Assembly (NCBI GenBank): GCA_963752325.1
Contig: CAVVXU010000010.1
Location: 1-64,000 of the forward strand
DNA: 64,000 nt
From: CAVTJL01 sp963752325
Lineage (GTDB): Bacteria; Pseudomonadota; Alphaproteobacteria; Geminicoccales; Geminicoccaceae
Direction: 5' to 3'
Below, one piece after another: positions 52,035 through 60,410 of this stretch (position 1 is its first letter; each line of letters starts with the position of its first letter). Position numbers and translations under genes: made by a program. The notes under the pieces were generated by a model, which was not told where the DNA came from, ran no database searches, and worked only from the letters and a program-made list of their open reading frames with translations.

Positions 52035-52099
52035 GGATGGAGGATCTCTGGCTCATCGTAGCCGCCAAGGAGTGCAGATGAGCCAGAGATCCTCCATCC
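52035..52099 (+). promoter_or_regulatory. Perfect 23-bp inverted repeat over a transposase start codon
   Basis: Arms 52035-52057 and 52077-52099 are perfect reverse complements with a 19-base loop. The loop carries the AAGGAG ribosome-binding site, and the ATG of the following transposase gene lies in the right arm. In mRNA read through from outside, the hairpin would hide the start codon. IS elements use such structures to block transposase synthesis from external transcription. Confidence 0.65.
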
Positions 52100-52452
52100 C
52101 CAGCAACCGGCGTGAGAGCGGTGCGGGCAAAGCGTCCGCCGAGCGGACCGTCCGTGACATTCGCGGCGTCACCCGCAAGCACCACTCGGCCGAGGACAAG
52201 ATCCGCATCGTGCTGGAAGGGCTGCGCGGTGAGGACAGCATCGCCGCCCTGTGCCGCCGGGAGGGCATTGGCGAAAGCCTTTATTGCGCCTGGTCGAAGG
52301 AGTTCCTCGAAGCCGGGAAGCGGCGCCTGGCGGGCGATACGGCTCGAGCGGCGACGAGCGACGAGGTCAAGGCGCTGCGCGAGGAAGCCCGCACCCTTAA
52401 GGAGGTGGTCGCCGAACAGGCGCTGGAGCTGCGCCTGCTGAAAAAAGCATGA
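52078..52452 (+). CDS. IS3-family transposase OrfA
   Basis: 124-residue OrfA: RKHHSAEDKIRIVLEGLRG and SIAALCRREGIGESLYCAW form the helix-turn-helix, followed by a leucine-zipper-like helix (VKALREEARTLKEVVAEQALELRLLKK). The frame is complete with its TGA at 52450-52452, in the AAAAAAGCATGA context where IS3 elements normally shift into OrfB. OrfB is absent because an IS256 element begins four bases later, so the element cannot transpose. Confidence 0.85.
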   Translation: MSQRSSIPSNRRESGAGKASAERTVRDIRGVTRKHHSAEDKIRIVLEGLRGEDSIAALCRREGIGESLYCAWSKEFLEAGKRRLAGDTARAATSDEVKALREEARTLKEVVAEQALELRLLKKA

Positions 52453-52455
52453 TCG

Positions 52456-53788
52456 GGGACTGTCAGGAATTTCCGTGTGCGGGCCACGGGTTGAACATTG
52501 AGGCTCAGGCGCCCTGGAAGCGCTCTTCGAAGAGGATCGCGAACTGAGCCTTGGCCATCGCCCATTCTCTGTGGTGGCATCCTCCACTCCTTCTCGGCCA
52601 GGTTCAAGACCAGGAAGAGGAGCTTGAGCGCGCCGTCGTCGCTCGGGAAGTGACCCCTTGTCCGGACTGCCCGGCGAAGCTTGGCGTTCAGGGCCTCGAT
52701 GGCATTGGTCGTGTAGATGATCCGGCGGACGTCGGTGGGGAAGGCGAAGAACGGGATCACCGCCGGCCAGTGCGCCGCCAGGACATGGCGATCGCCGGGT
52801 ATTTCACCCCCCAATCGCCGTCGGCGAAGACGTCCAGGGCCGCGGCGCCGGCCGCGGCGTCGGCCGCTTTGTAGATCTCCTTCAGCGCGGCCGCGACAGC
52901 TTGCGATCCTTGTAGGAGACGAAGTCGAGCGAGTTGCGGATCAGGTGCACGATGCAGGTCTGGACTTGGGCTTGCGGGAACACGGCGGTGATCGCGTCGG
53001 GAAAGCCCTTCAGGCCGTCGACCACCGCGATGAGGACGTCCTCGACGCCGCGGTTCTTGAGTTCGGTCATGACCCGCAGCCAGAACTTGGCGCCTTCGGT
53101 CTGCTCGATCCAAAGGCCCGAGGATCTCCTTGCGGCCGTCGGCGCGGACGCCGAGCGCGACGTAGATGGCCTTGTTGCGGACCGTGCCCTCGTCGCGGAT
53201 CTTCACCCGCAGGGCATCGAAGAAGACCAGGGGATAGACCGCCTCGAGCGGGCGATTCTGCCACGCCGCGATCTCGTCCAGGATGGCGTCGGTGACGGCG
53301 CTGATCAGGTCCGGCGAGACGTCGATGCCGTAGAGATCGGCCAGATGGCCTTGGATCTCGCGCACTGTCATGCCGCGGGCGTACATCGACATCGAGCTTG
53401 TCGTCGAAGCCCGGGCAGCCGCCGGCGATACTTGGCGATCAGCTGCGGGTCGAAGGTCGACAGCCGGTCGCGCGGGACCGAGATCGGCAGCTTGCCGCTG
53501 TCGGTCGAGCAGCGTCTTCTGGCCATAGCCGTTGCGGCTGTTGGGCCGGCCGTCGGCCGCCTCGCCGTCCAGATGGTGGTCCATCTCGGCGTTCAGCGCC
53601 CGTTCCGCCAGCGCCCGCTTCAACTCCTCGATGAGGCCATCCTGGCCAAGGGCAGCCTGCGGATCACGGCCGGCGAGAAGCTGGTCCAGCAGATGCGTCA
53701 GGGATAACCGGGGCTTTGCGGCGTGCCATGTGAGGGTCTCCTTCCTTCCCATCGTCATGGCCCGCACACGGAAATTCCTGACAGTCCC
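52456..53788 (-). mobile_element. IS256-family insertion sequence
   Basis: 1333-bp element with perfect 31-bp terminal inverted repeats (52456-52486 and 53758-53788) beginning GGGACTGTCAGGAATTTCC. It encodes a mutator-type transposase on the minus strand. The expected 8-9 bp target duplication is absent: the left flank belongs to an IS3 orfA and the right flank to an unrelated IS630-type transposase. The element therefore sits at a recombination joint. Confidence 0.88.
52505..53758 (-). pseudogene. IS256-family (mutator) transposase, frameshifted
   Basis: Nearly full-length mutator-type transposase of about 415 codons, read in several frames. Segments: LIEELKRALAERALNAEMDHHLDGE, YARGMTVREIQGHLADLYGI, YPLVFFDALRVKIRDEG (first Asp), RGVEDVLIAVVDGLKGFPDAI (second Asp), VQTCIVHLIRNS, and IIYTTNAIEALNAKLRR with the C-terminal Glu region. 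About six single-base shifts separate them. The terminal repeats are perfect, so the element is recent and the shifts may be sequence errors. The start codon overlaps the inner edge of the terminal repeat. Confidence 0.82.
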
Positions 53789-54328
53789 AATTCAGGCGTT
53801 GGATCGGACGCAGCCGGGCCTGCCGATGAAGAAGGGTCGGGCCGGCACCATGACGCATGACTATATCCGAAACGGAACGACCACGCTGTTCGCAGCATTG
53901 AACGTGCTCGACGGCACGGTCATCGGCCAGTGCATGCAACGCCATCGGCATCAGGAGCTCATCCGCTTCCTCAATCGGGTGGAGGCCGCCGTGCCAGCTG
54001 GCAAGCTCGTCCACGCCATCCTCGACAATAATGCGGCCCACAAGTACCCCAAGGTCCGGGCCTGGCTATCGCGACACCCCCGCTGGACCTTCCACTTCAC
54101 CCCCACCTCCTGCTCTTGGGCCAACGCGGTGAGTCCTTCTTCGCCACGCTGACCCGACGGAGGCTGCGACGCGGCACCTTCCACTCGCTGGTCGACCTCC
54201 AGGTCGCCATCAACCGCTATCTCGACGAGCACAATCAGAGGCCCAAGCCCTTCGTCTGGACCGCCGACCCCGACCGCATCATCGCCAAGGTCAATCGAGG
54301 GTATCAAACGTTAGCTTCAGACCACTAG
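53789..54328 (+). pseudogene. Second-type IS630 transposase, C-terminal fragment
   Basis: Begins without a start immediately at the IS256 end: IQALDRTQPGLPMKKGR, TMTHDYIRNGTTTLFAAL, LVHAILDNNAAHKYPKVRAWL (second Asp), then after a shift near 54120 the rest of the DDE domain ESFFATLTRRRLRRG and RYLDEHNQRPKPFVWTADP. The N-terminal half and first catalytic Asp are missing. It is a different IS630 subgroup from the copies at 10.3 and 55.4 kb. Confidence 0.78.
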
Positions 54329-55370
54329 AATGTTTGCGAGCGGGCCGGGAGAGACGTTGGGGGCATCCCCAAAGCGCAGTAACAGACGCGCCAGTTGATA
54401 CTTGAAGATGAAGGAGTGAATATCACGAGGCGACGGCAATCTACCTCGTCGATGAAGCACAACTAGCTGCGCAGCAGTTGTTTCTAACATCTCCCTCCCG
54501 CCCGAGTCCGATATTGGATCGAGCTCTTCAATCGTGTACCGCGCAAATTCTCGTACATCGCAACCCGTCAAATTTGGAAGATGAAGGCGTAGGAGAAGCA
54601 GCCTCTACATATGCTCTGAGATGACGCGTTCTCGCTCGACTATGGTACCGCCATTGCAATCTATTATGTTTTTTGAATTGTTCTGCGATCGCATCGGCTA
54701 GGATATGTTTATCCATCAGCACAAGCGCTTGAAATTCTTTACATATCTCTTCGTCCTCGACCATTAGCTTAATGGCTTCGATGAGTTCGAGGATTTCCGC
54801 TGGCGGGCAGCGGTCGAGATCATCGACGATGCGAAGGATACGGTCAGCCTGTTTCCGAGGAAACCAAAGCAGCCAAAGCAAGAAAAGTCCGCCGAGGGCC
54901 CAAAGAATAAGGGCCACCGCTGACGCAACTGCCGGCGAAGTCGGTCTGGCGAGCAAATCGCCTCCCAGGGGAATAGTGAGCCAGTCGGGCACGAGGCTAC
55001 GAACCGTTATGGCGCTTTGCGCGAGTAACCAAATGGAAGCGGCCCATAGACCGGCGACGATGACGAGCGATGCGGAGAACGCTGCAAGCTTCGCCTTCTC
55101 AGCCACGGGTTGGTTCGCCGGTCGCCCTGTCCAACTGCCGACCAGCGCTCGCAGGTCGTCGCCCAAGGCGGCCTGGAGGCCTAGATGGGCCCTATGGCTC
55201 GCGATCATTCCATACCGGTCAAGGAGGACGCGGACGGTGTTGCGCCAGCGCCGACCTAGAACGACGAGGGAAAATACCGTGCCTACGCCCAGAAGAGCGA
55301 GACCTCGGAAGCCAAGCGCAAACCAGGAGGCAGGGACGGCCACGGCAGCTAAGACCGTAGCTTGATAGGC
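54317..55370 (-). pseudogene. KAP-family P-loop NTPase, C-terminal part, cut by IS630
   Basis: The remaining C-terminal half of a KAP NTPase. Membrane helices (VLAAVAVPASWFALGFRGLAL, LVIVAGLWAASIWLLAQS, ILWALGGLFLLWLLWF) are followed by the family Walker B and sensor region RILRIVDDLDRCPPAEILEL, FQALVLMDKHILADAIAEQF, and after a shift near 54598 a helical end LLLRLHLPNLTGCDVREFARY. The Walker A half is gone: the frame runs straight into IS630 copy 2. Codons here are visibly richer in A and T than neighbours, as expected of later-acquired DNA. KAP proteins include phage-exclusion factors such as PifA, so a former defence role is possible. Confidence 0.7.
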
Positions 55371-55372
55371 TA

Positions 55373-56534
55373 CTAATATCCCATGGATATACCTGACATT
55401 CAGGCGGCATATCGAACGGCTGGGCGGCTTGAAGTAGGTCTGGATGCGGCGAGGTGAGCGCTGGATGGCGCGCAGCACCGCACGGGTGCTCTTGAGCAGC
55501 TCGTCTTTCGAGGCGGGCTGGGGCCGCTGGCGCAGCTTCTGCTTCAGGTCGTTGTTCAGGTACTCGTCGGGGTTGTGGTCGGGTGCGTAGGCCGGCAGGT
55601 AGAACAGCTCGATCCGTTGGCGTGCGCCGCCACCCACGCCTTGACCTGGCGGCGTGGTGCACCTTCAGCTTGTCGACGATCAGGAACACCTTCTGCCCGG
55701 CATCCCTGATCAGCCGGCGCAGGAAGGCGATGAAGCGGCGGCGTTCATCGCGCCGTCGTAGAGCATGAAGCGCATCGGCCGCGTTGCTGACCGCCGAGAT
55801 CATGCTCTGCGGGACGCGCTTGGCCGTCCGGACGACGACCGGCGTCGCGCCTCTGGGCGCGTAGGACCGGCCGATCTGGTCCTGACGGAGATCCCGGTCT
55901 CGTCGCCCCAGTAGATCGCGGCCCCCTCGGCTTTGGCCCGCTTGGCGATCGCCGGGTAGTGCTGCTCCAGCCAAGCCGCGACCGCCGCCGGGTGAGCGCT
56001 CCTTCGCCCGGGCCAGGGGCTTTTGCGGTGTCATGCCCATCGGGCCTGAGGCCCGATCCCCCGGCGGGATGTCGACGAAGTCGACAGGCGCTGCAGATAG
56101 AGCTGGACCGTCGACAGCCCGAGCCGCTTGTCAAAGCGCAGCGCGATCAGGTCGCGCACCGCCCGGCTGGTCCACAAGGCAAAGGGCAGCTTCAGCTGGT
56201 CCGGGGTCCGGTCGCGGATCCAGCCCTGGACCTTGCCAGCCTCGTCCGCCGTCAGCAGCCCCTTGCCCCGGCGCGGCGACACCCGCCGCCCGTCCAGCAC
56301 GCCCGCCTCGCCCTGCTCGCGATAGCGCTTAGCCAGATGTTGACCGTCTGCCGCTGCACGCCGACCACCTCGGCCGCCTGCGCCTGGCTCAGGCCCTGCT
56401 CCTCGATCAGGAACAAGGCGCGCCGCCGCAGCGCCTCCTGCGCCGCCCGCCCGATGCTGCGAAAGTCCCGCGCTTCCATGCCCAAAGCATAGCACCACAC
56501 GCATCAGCTGTCATGGATATTGTTGGGATATTAG
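55373..56534 (-). mobile_element. IS630-family insertion sequence, copy 2
   Basis: 1162-bp relative of the element at 10261-11428, in inverse orientation and flanked by TA. Ends again start CTAATATCCCA. It separates the KAP fragment from the AlpA-like fragment. Both flanks look like interrupted genes of different families, so a deletion probably accompanied or followed insertion. Confidence 0.85.
55408..56479 (-). pseudogene. IS630 transposase, copy 2 (orfA and orfB frameshifted)
   Basis: Same two-part transposase as copy 1: OrfA from the ATG at 56479 (MEARDFRSIGRAAQEAL, LSQAQAAEVVGVQRQTVNIWL) and OrfB from MTPQKPLARAKER. It has extra shifts near 56330, 55990, 55880, 55770, 55650 and 55430 that split the DDE domain (LPAGL, HNPDEYLNNDLKQKL recognisable). 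The linker between the two parts, with its GTCGAC and GGGCCT palindromes and the ATGA overlap, is the same as in copy 1. Confidence 0.8.
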
Positions 56535-56688
56535 TATCTGGCAGGCCGGTGAGTTCCTGGACTTCGGGCCGGCGGAGGAATTGGATCTTTGACTCAATCC
56601 TCGGTTGGTAATTTCTCGCAGTAATACGACCCTGAGGTGATAGGCGCAACCTCCTATTCACACGAGCACAAGGTGAGAATGCCCTCAC
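56535..56688 (-). pseudogene. AlpA-like excisionase/regulator fragment
   Basis: Minus-strand frame with SKIQFLRRPEVQELTGLPD, the first helices of an AlpA-type winged helix-turn-helix (usual form FLRRxEVxELTGLSRSTIY). IS630 copy 2 cuts it exactly at the turn. AlpA proteins control excision of integrative elements and usually lie near an attachment site, as here, 100 bases from attR. No ordinary start codon is clear. Confidence 0.55.
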
Positions 56689-56791
56689 GCCTGAATTGAG
56701 TAAGTCTTATGTGCGACAGGCAAGTACGACAGGGAAGAGCCGAATAGGTGTTGAGCCTCACGGACTCTTGGCGTTTGCGCCTTAGTAGCAT

Positions 56792-56809
56792 CCCCTACCC
56801 GATGGGGCG
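56792..56809 (+). repeat. attR: right direct repeat of the genomic island
   Basis: CCCCTACCCGATGGGGCG, identical to the left copy at 8278-8295. Reading on in the desaturase frame gives the codons for PYPMGRREEQP and a TGA at 56826-56828, i.e. the presumed original end of the interrupted gene. The EamA start follows 37 bases later. Confidence 0.75.
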
Positions 56810-56865
56810 GCGGGAGGAACAACCTTGAGCCAGAAGCGCGGCCGCACGAGCGACGGAGCCAAGCG

Positions 56866-57936
56866 ATGCTGAAGGCGATCTCCCACCGCTGGCCGGGGGT
56901 GCCGATGGCGCTCGCCTCCGCCGCTCTCTTCGGGGCGAGCACGCCGTTCGCCAAGCTGCTGCTGGCGCGCATCGACCCGTGGGTCCTGGCGGGCCTCCTC
57001 TATCTCAGTGCGGGTGTCGGCCTTCTGGCGCTCCGGACCGCCCGCTTCGCCGCCGGCCTCGCGGCCACCGAGGCGCCCCTGCGGCGTGGAGATCTGCCCT
57101 GGCTCGCCGGCGCGGTTCTGACGGGCGGTGTGGTGGGGCCGCTGCTCCTGATGCTCGGCCTGACGCGGACCGACGCCGCATCGGCCTCGCTGCTGCTCAA
57201 CCTCGAAAGCCTCGCCACGATGGGCCTCGCCTGGCTCGTCTTCCGCGAGAACGTCGACCGCAGGCTTCTCATCGGCGCGGCCGCCATCCTCGGTGGGGCC
57301 CTGCTGCTCTCCTGGCAGGGGCGCGGGGCGATACCGGGCGTCGGCGCCCTTCTCATCGCCGGCGCCTGTCTCGCCTGGGGCGTCGACAACAACCTGACCC
57401 GCAAGCTTTCCTCGGCCGATCCCCTGCAGATCGCGATGGTCAAGGGGCTGGTCGCCGGCGGCGTCAACCTGGCGCTCGGCCTGTGGCTCCACACCGATCT
57501 GCCGGCGCTGGCCCCGATCGCCGGCGCCGCCCTCGTGGGCTTCCTCGGCTACGGGCTCAGCCTTGCCCTCTACGTGGCGGCGCTTCGCCATCTGGGCGCG
57601 GCCCGCACCGGCGCCTACTTCGCGCTCGCCCCCTTCATCGGCGCCGTGCTGGCGCTGCTGATCCTGGCCGAGCCTCTCTCGGGCCGGCTTCTCGCCGCGG
57701 GCGGGCTGATGGCCGTGGGCCTCTGGCTCCACCTTGCCGAGCGCCACGAGCACGAGCATGTCCACGAGCCCCTGAAGCACGAGCACCGGCACACGCATGA
57801 CGACCCGCACCATCGCCATGCCCATCGGGCCGGCGACCCGCCGGGCGAGCCGCACAGCCACCCGCACCGGCATGAGCGGCTGGTGCATGGCCATCCGCAC
57901 TATCCGGACCTGCACCACCGCCACACCCACGGGTGA
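56866..57936 (+). CDS. EamA/DMT transporter with His-rich C-terminal tail
   Basis: 356-residue drug/metabolite-type transporter. Ten membrane helices in two EamA repeats are visible, starting ALASAALFGASTPFAKLLLA and including LLLNLESLATMGLAWLVFRE and AYFALAPFIGAVLALLIL. After the last helix comes a tail of about 65 residues with roughly 25 His in H-x-H and HEHEH patterns, well suited to bind Zn, Ni or Co. The tail suggests metal handling, but EamA substrates vary widely. Before island insertion it was probably next to the desaturase gene. Confidence 0.88.
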   Translation: MLKAISHRWPGVPMALASAALFGASTPFAKLLLARIDPWVLAGLLYLSAGVGLLALRTARFAAGLAATEAPLRRGDLPWLAGAVLTGGVVGPLLLMLGLTRTDAASASLLLNLESLATMGLAWLVFRENVDRRLLIGAAAILGGALLLSWQGRGAIPGVGALLIAGACLAWGVDNNLTRKLSSADPLQIAMVKGLVAGGVNLALGLWLHTDLPALAPIAGAALVGFLGYGLSLALYVAALRHLGAARTGAYFALAPFIGAVLALLILAEPLSGRLLAAGGLMAVGLWLHLAERHEHEHVHEPLKHEHRHTHDDPHHRHAHRAGDPPGEPHSHPHRHERLVHGHPHYPDLHHRHTHG

Positions 57937-57962
57937 TCTCGGCGGCCCCGCTCAAGGACCGG

Positions 57963-58535
57963 TCAGCCTTCGGCGGCGCTCGTGGCCTCGTAGATCTCGG
58001 CGAGCGGAAGATGAAGACCGAGCTCGGGCAGGTCGAGCTGGAGATCGACCCCATCCACGACCTCGTCCTGCCAGACGCCATCCGCTCCGCGCGCCCGCAT
58101 GTCGAGCCGCGGCTCCTCCTGTGAGACGAAGACAATGCGCTCGAGTGTGGGGATCGTCTCGCAGGCGAGACGCTTGCGGGTGAGGTCGTATTGCGCGGTG
58201 CTCTCGGAAAGGACCTCGAAGACGATCAACGGGTCCTCGCAGCTGGTCCGGTTGCCGTCGCGGGGATCGCCGCGAACGAACAGCTCCGGATACATGGAGG
58301 CGTTGGCTGTCCGCGCGACGATCCGGAGGTTGGAGGCGTGGGCGCTCCAGGGCGTCGCGCGCAATGCGGTGGCAAGAAGGCTAATCAGGCTCACGCTCAG
58401 AAGATCGAGCGCCGCGGTGCCACCCGAGAAGGGGCGGACGACGACGCCCACCAGCTCGTAACGGTCGAGCTGTCGGTCCTCCCAGGCGAGGAAAGCGTCG
58501 AGCGTGGCACCATGCGAAAGCGCGGAGCCGGTCAT
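57963..58535 (-). CDS. Uma2-family (DUF820) putative endonuclease
   Basis: 190-residue protein of the Uma2/DUF820 family, a PD-(D/E)xK nuclease fold. The pattern LSHGATLDAFLAWEDRQLDRYELV at the start, MYPELFVRGDP (Pro-Asp/Glu site), and LIVFEVLSESTAQYDLTRKR (the VEVLS-ST-xxD-K signature) followed by YxxIPTLERIVFVSQ-like text supports it. The metal-site Asp is replaced by Glu in YPELFV. Such genes are abundant and of unknown role. Convergent with the EamA gene, 26 bases apart. Confidence 0.82.
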   Translation of the reverse strand: MTGSALSHGATLDAFLAWEDRQLDRYELVGVVVRPFSGGTAALDLLSVSLISLLATALRATPWSAHASNLRIVARTANASMYPELFVRGDPRDGNRTSCEDPLIVFEVLSESTAQYDLTRKRLACETIPTLERIVFVSQEEPRLDMRARGADGVWQDEVVDGVDLQLDLPELGLHLPLAEIYEATSAAEG

Positions 58536-58582
58536 CGCCTGAGACCTCCGGCCCCGAATCGTAGCTCAGGCCGCAGAGGCGG

Positions 58583-59572
58583 TCACGCCGCGCGGAGGCG
58601 GTCGCGGCCGTGGGGGGTGTCGAGGTCGAGGATCGGGCCCTTGGGGACGATGCCGGTCGGGTTGATGGTGCCGTGGCTGCCGTAATAGTGGTGCTTGATG
58701 TGGTGGAAGCTCACCGTCTCGGCGACGCCCGGCCACTGGTAGAGCTCGCGCAGATAGCCCTGGAGGGCCGGATAGTCGGCGATGCGGCGCAGGTTGCACT
58801 TGAAGTGGCCGACATAGACCGGATCGAAGCGCACGAGCGTGGTGAAGAGCCGCCAGTCGGCCTCGGTGATTTTCTCGCCGACGAGATAGCGCTGGCGTGA
58901 GAGCCGGTCCTCGAGCCAGTCGAGGCTGTCGAACAGCGGCGTCACGGCCTCCTCGTAGGCGTCCTGGGTGGTGGCGAAGCCGGCCTTGTAGACGCCGTTG
59001 TTGACCGTGTCGTAGACGCGCGCGTTGACCGCGTCGATCTCGGCGCGCAGCGCCTGCGGGATAGATAGTCGCCGGGATGCGGCGCCGACGCCGTCGAAGG
59101 CGCCGTTCAGCATGCGGATGATCTCGGACAACTCGTTGTTGACGATCGTCTGCCGCTTCTTGTCCCAGAGCACCGGCACGGTGACGCGGCCGGTATAGTC
59201 GGGCTCGGGCGCGCGTATAGATCTCGTGCAGAAAGCTCGAGCCGAACAGGCGGTCGCCGGTGGCGCCCGCGGCCGTGCTCGAAGGTCCAGCCCTGCTCGC
59301 CCATGAGCCAGTGGACGACCGAGACGTCGATCATCCGCTCGAGCCCCTTGAGCTTGCGGAAGATCAGCGTGCGATGCGCCCAGGGGCAGGCGAGCGAGAC
59401 ATAGAGATGATAGCGCCCGGGCTCGGCGGCGAAGCCGCCCTCGCCCGTGGGGCCGGCGCTGCCGTCGGCCGTGACCCAGTTGCGGAACGCCGATTCCTTG
59501 CGAACGAAGCGGCCGCCGGTCGACGGTGTCGTACCAGCGGTCCTGCCATCGGCCGTCGACCAGGAGGCCCAT
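58583..59572 (-). pseudogene. Glutathionyl-hydroquinone reductase, frameshifted
   Basis: About 325 residues of a glutathione transferase of the Xi class (YqjG/ECM4/PcpF type), which reduces glutathionyl-hydroquinones. From MGLLVDGRWQDRWYDT through the Cys motif YVSLACPWAHRTL, then YTGRVTVPVLWDKKRQTIVNNE, RVYDTVNNGVYKAGFATTQDAYE, and FVRFDPVYVGHFKCNLRRI-type text to the end. Shifts near 59510-59440, 59270 and 59215 break the N-terminal third. The catalytic Cys and all later motifs survive in alternate frames, so indel errors are likely. The NQO gene lies just upstream. Confidence 0.85.
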
Positions 59573-59604
59573 CCTTGTCAGTTCCTCTATCTCCGGCGAC
59601 CTGA

Positions 59605-60209
59605 TCAGCCGTGAAGCTTCTTGGCGATCGTCGCGACGTGACGGCCCTGGTAGCGGGCGCCGGCGAGCTCGTTCTCGGAAGGCTGGCGGCGAGCCGTCGG
59701 CCTTGGCGAGCGTGGTGGCGCCGTAGGGCGTGCCGCCCGTGATCTCGTCCATGTTGATGAGGCCGGGGAAAGCGTAGGGCAGGCCGACGATGATGAAGCC
59801 CTGGTGGAGGAGAACGGTGTGGAAGGAGGTGATGGTCGTCTCCTGGCCGCCATGCTGGGTGGCGGTGCTGGCGAAGACGCTGCCGACCTTGCCGACCAGG
59901 GCGCCCTTCATCCAGTGGCCGCCGGTCTGGTCCAAGAAGTTCTTCATCTGCGCGGCCATGTTGCCGAAGCGGGTGGGCGTGCCGAAGATGACGGCGTCGT
60001 ACTCGGAAAGCTCGTCGACCGTGGCGATCGGCGCCTTCTGGTCGAGTCTTCATGTGGGCGCCCTTGGCGACGTCCTCGGGCACCAGCTCGGGCACCCGCT
60101 TGACCGTCACCTCGACGCCGTCGACCTCCTTGACACCCTCGGCCACGGCATAGGCCATGGTCTCGATATGGCCGTAGGCGCTGTAATAGAGCACGAGAAC
60201 CTTCGTCAT
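59605..60209 (-). pseudogene. wrbA: NAD(P)H:quinone oxidoreductase WrbA, frameshifted
   Basis: About 200 residues of the flavodoxin-like WrbA/type IV quinone reductase. The FMN phosphate loop is VLYYSAYGHIETMA, followed by VTVKRVPELVPEDVA, after a shift near 60045 DAVIFGTPTRFGNMAAQMKNFLDQTG, then FASTATQHGGQETTI, and after a shift near 59690 the end ELAGARYQGRHVATIAKKL. Two single-base shifts only. It runs with the hydroquinone reductase gene, giving a quinone-detoxification pair, upstream of and divergent from the TPP enzyme. Confidence 0.88.
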
Positions 60210-60410
60210 CCCTGCTTCCCTCCGCTGCACGGCACCTGCCGCAGATGGTGAAGTAACGCGTCCGTCGACGCCACGGGAACAGGCGGTGGCCGAACAAGAT
60301 TGTCTCGATGCCGGCAACAATGGCGCACGGCATCCCCGGTGGACGGGAGCGTTGCCGCTGCGGCGCGGCCTCGCTAATCCTCGCCGCGGGCAGCGATCGG
60401 AGGATGGCGG

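Larger units (their letters stand above)
8278..56809. mobile_element. Integrated genomic island, about 48.5 kb
   Basis: Bounded by two identical 18-bp direct repeats, with a tyrosine integrase abutting the left one and an AlpA-like regulator fragment near the right one. Across the right repeat the reading frame of the interrupted host gene is still visible as the codons for PYPMGRREEQP and a stop. The EamA gene follows 37 bases later, so before insertion the desaturase and EamA genes were probably adjacent. No conjugation or phage structural genes are seen, so it is classed as a genomic island or integrative element mobilised by its own integrase. The cargo is regulation plus energy metabolism. 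Several IS elements accumulate near the ends. Confidence 0.75.

Noticed and set aside
54836..54855. TTTCCGAGG similar to the promoter motif inside the KAP fragment
   Set aside because: It is part of a coding palindrome (GTTTCCGAGGAAAC), lacks GTAG and has no -10-like box.
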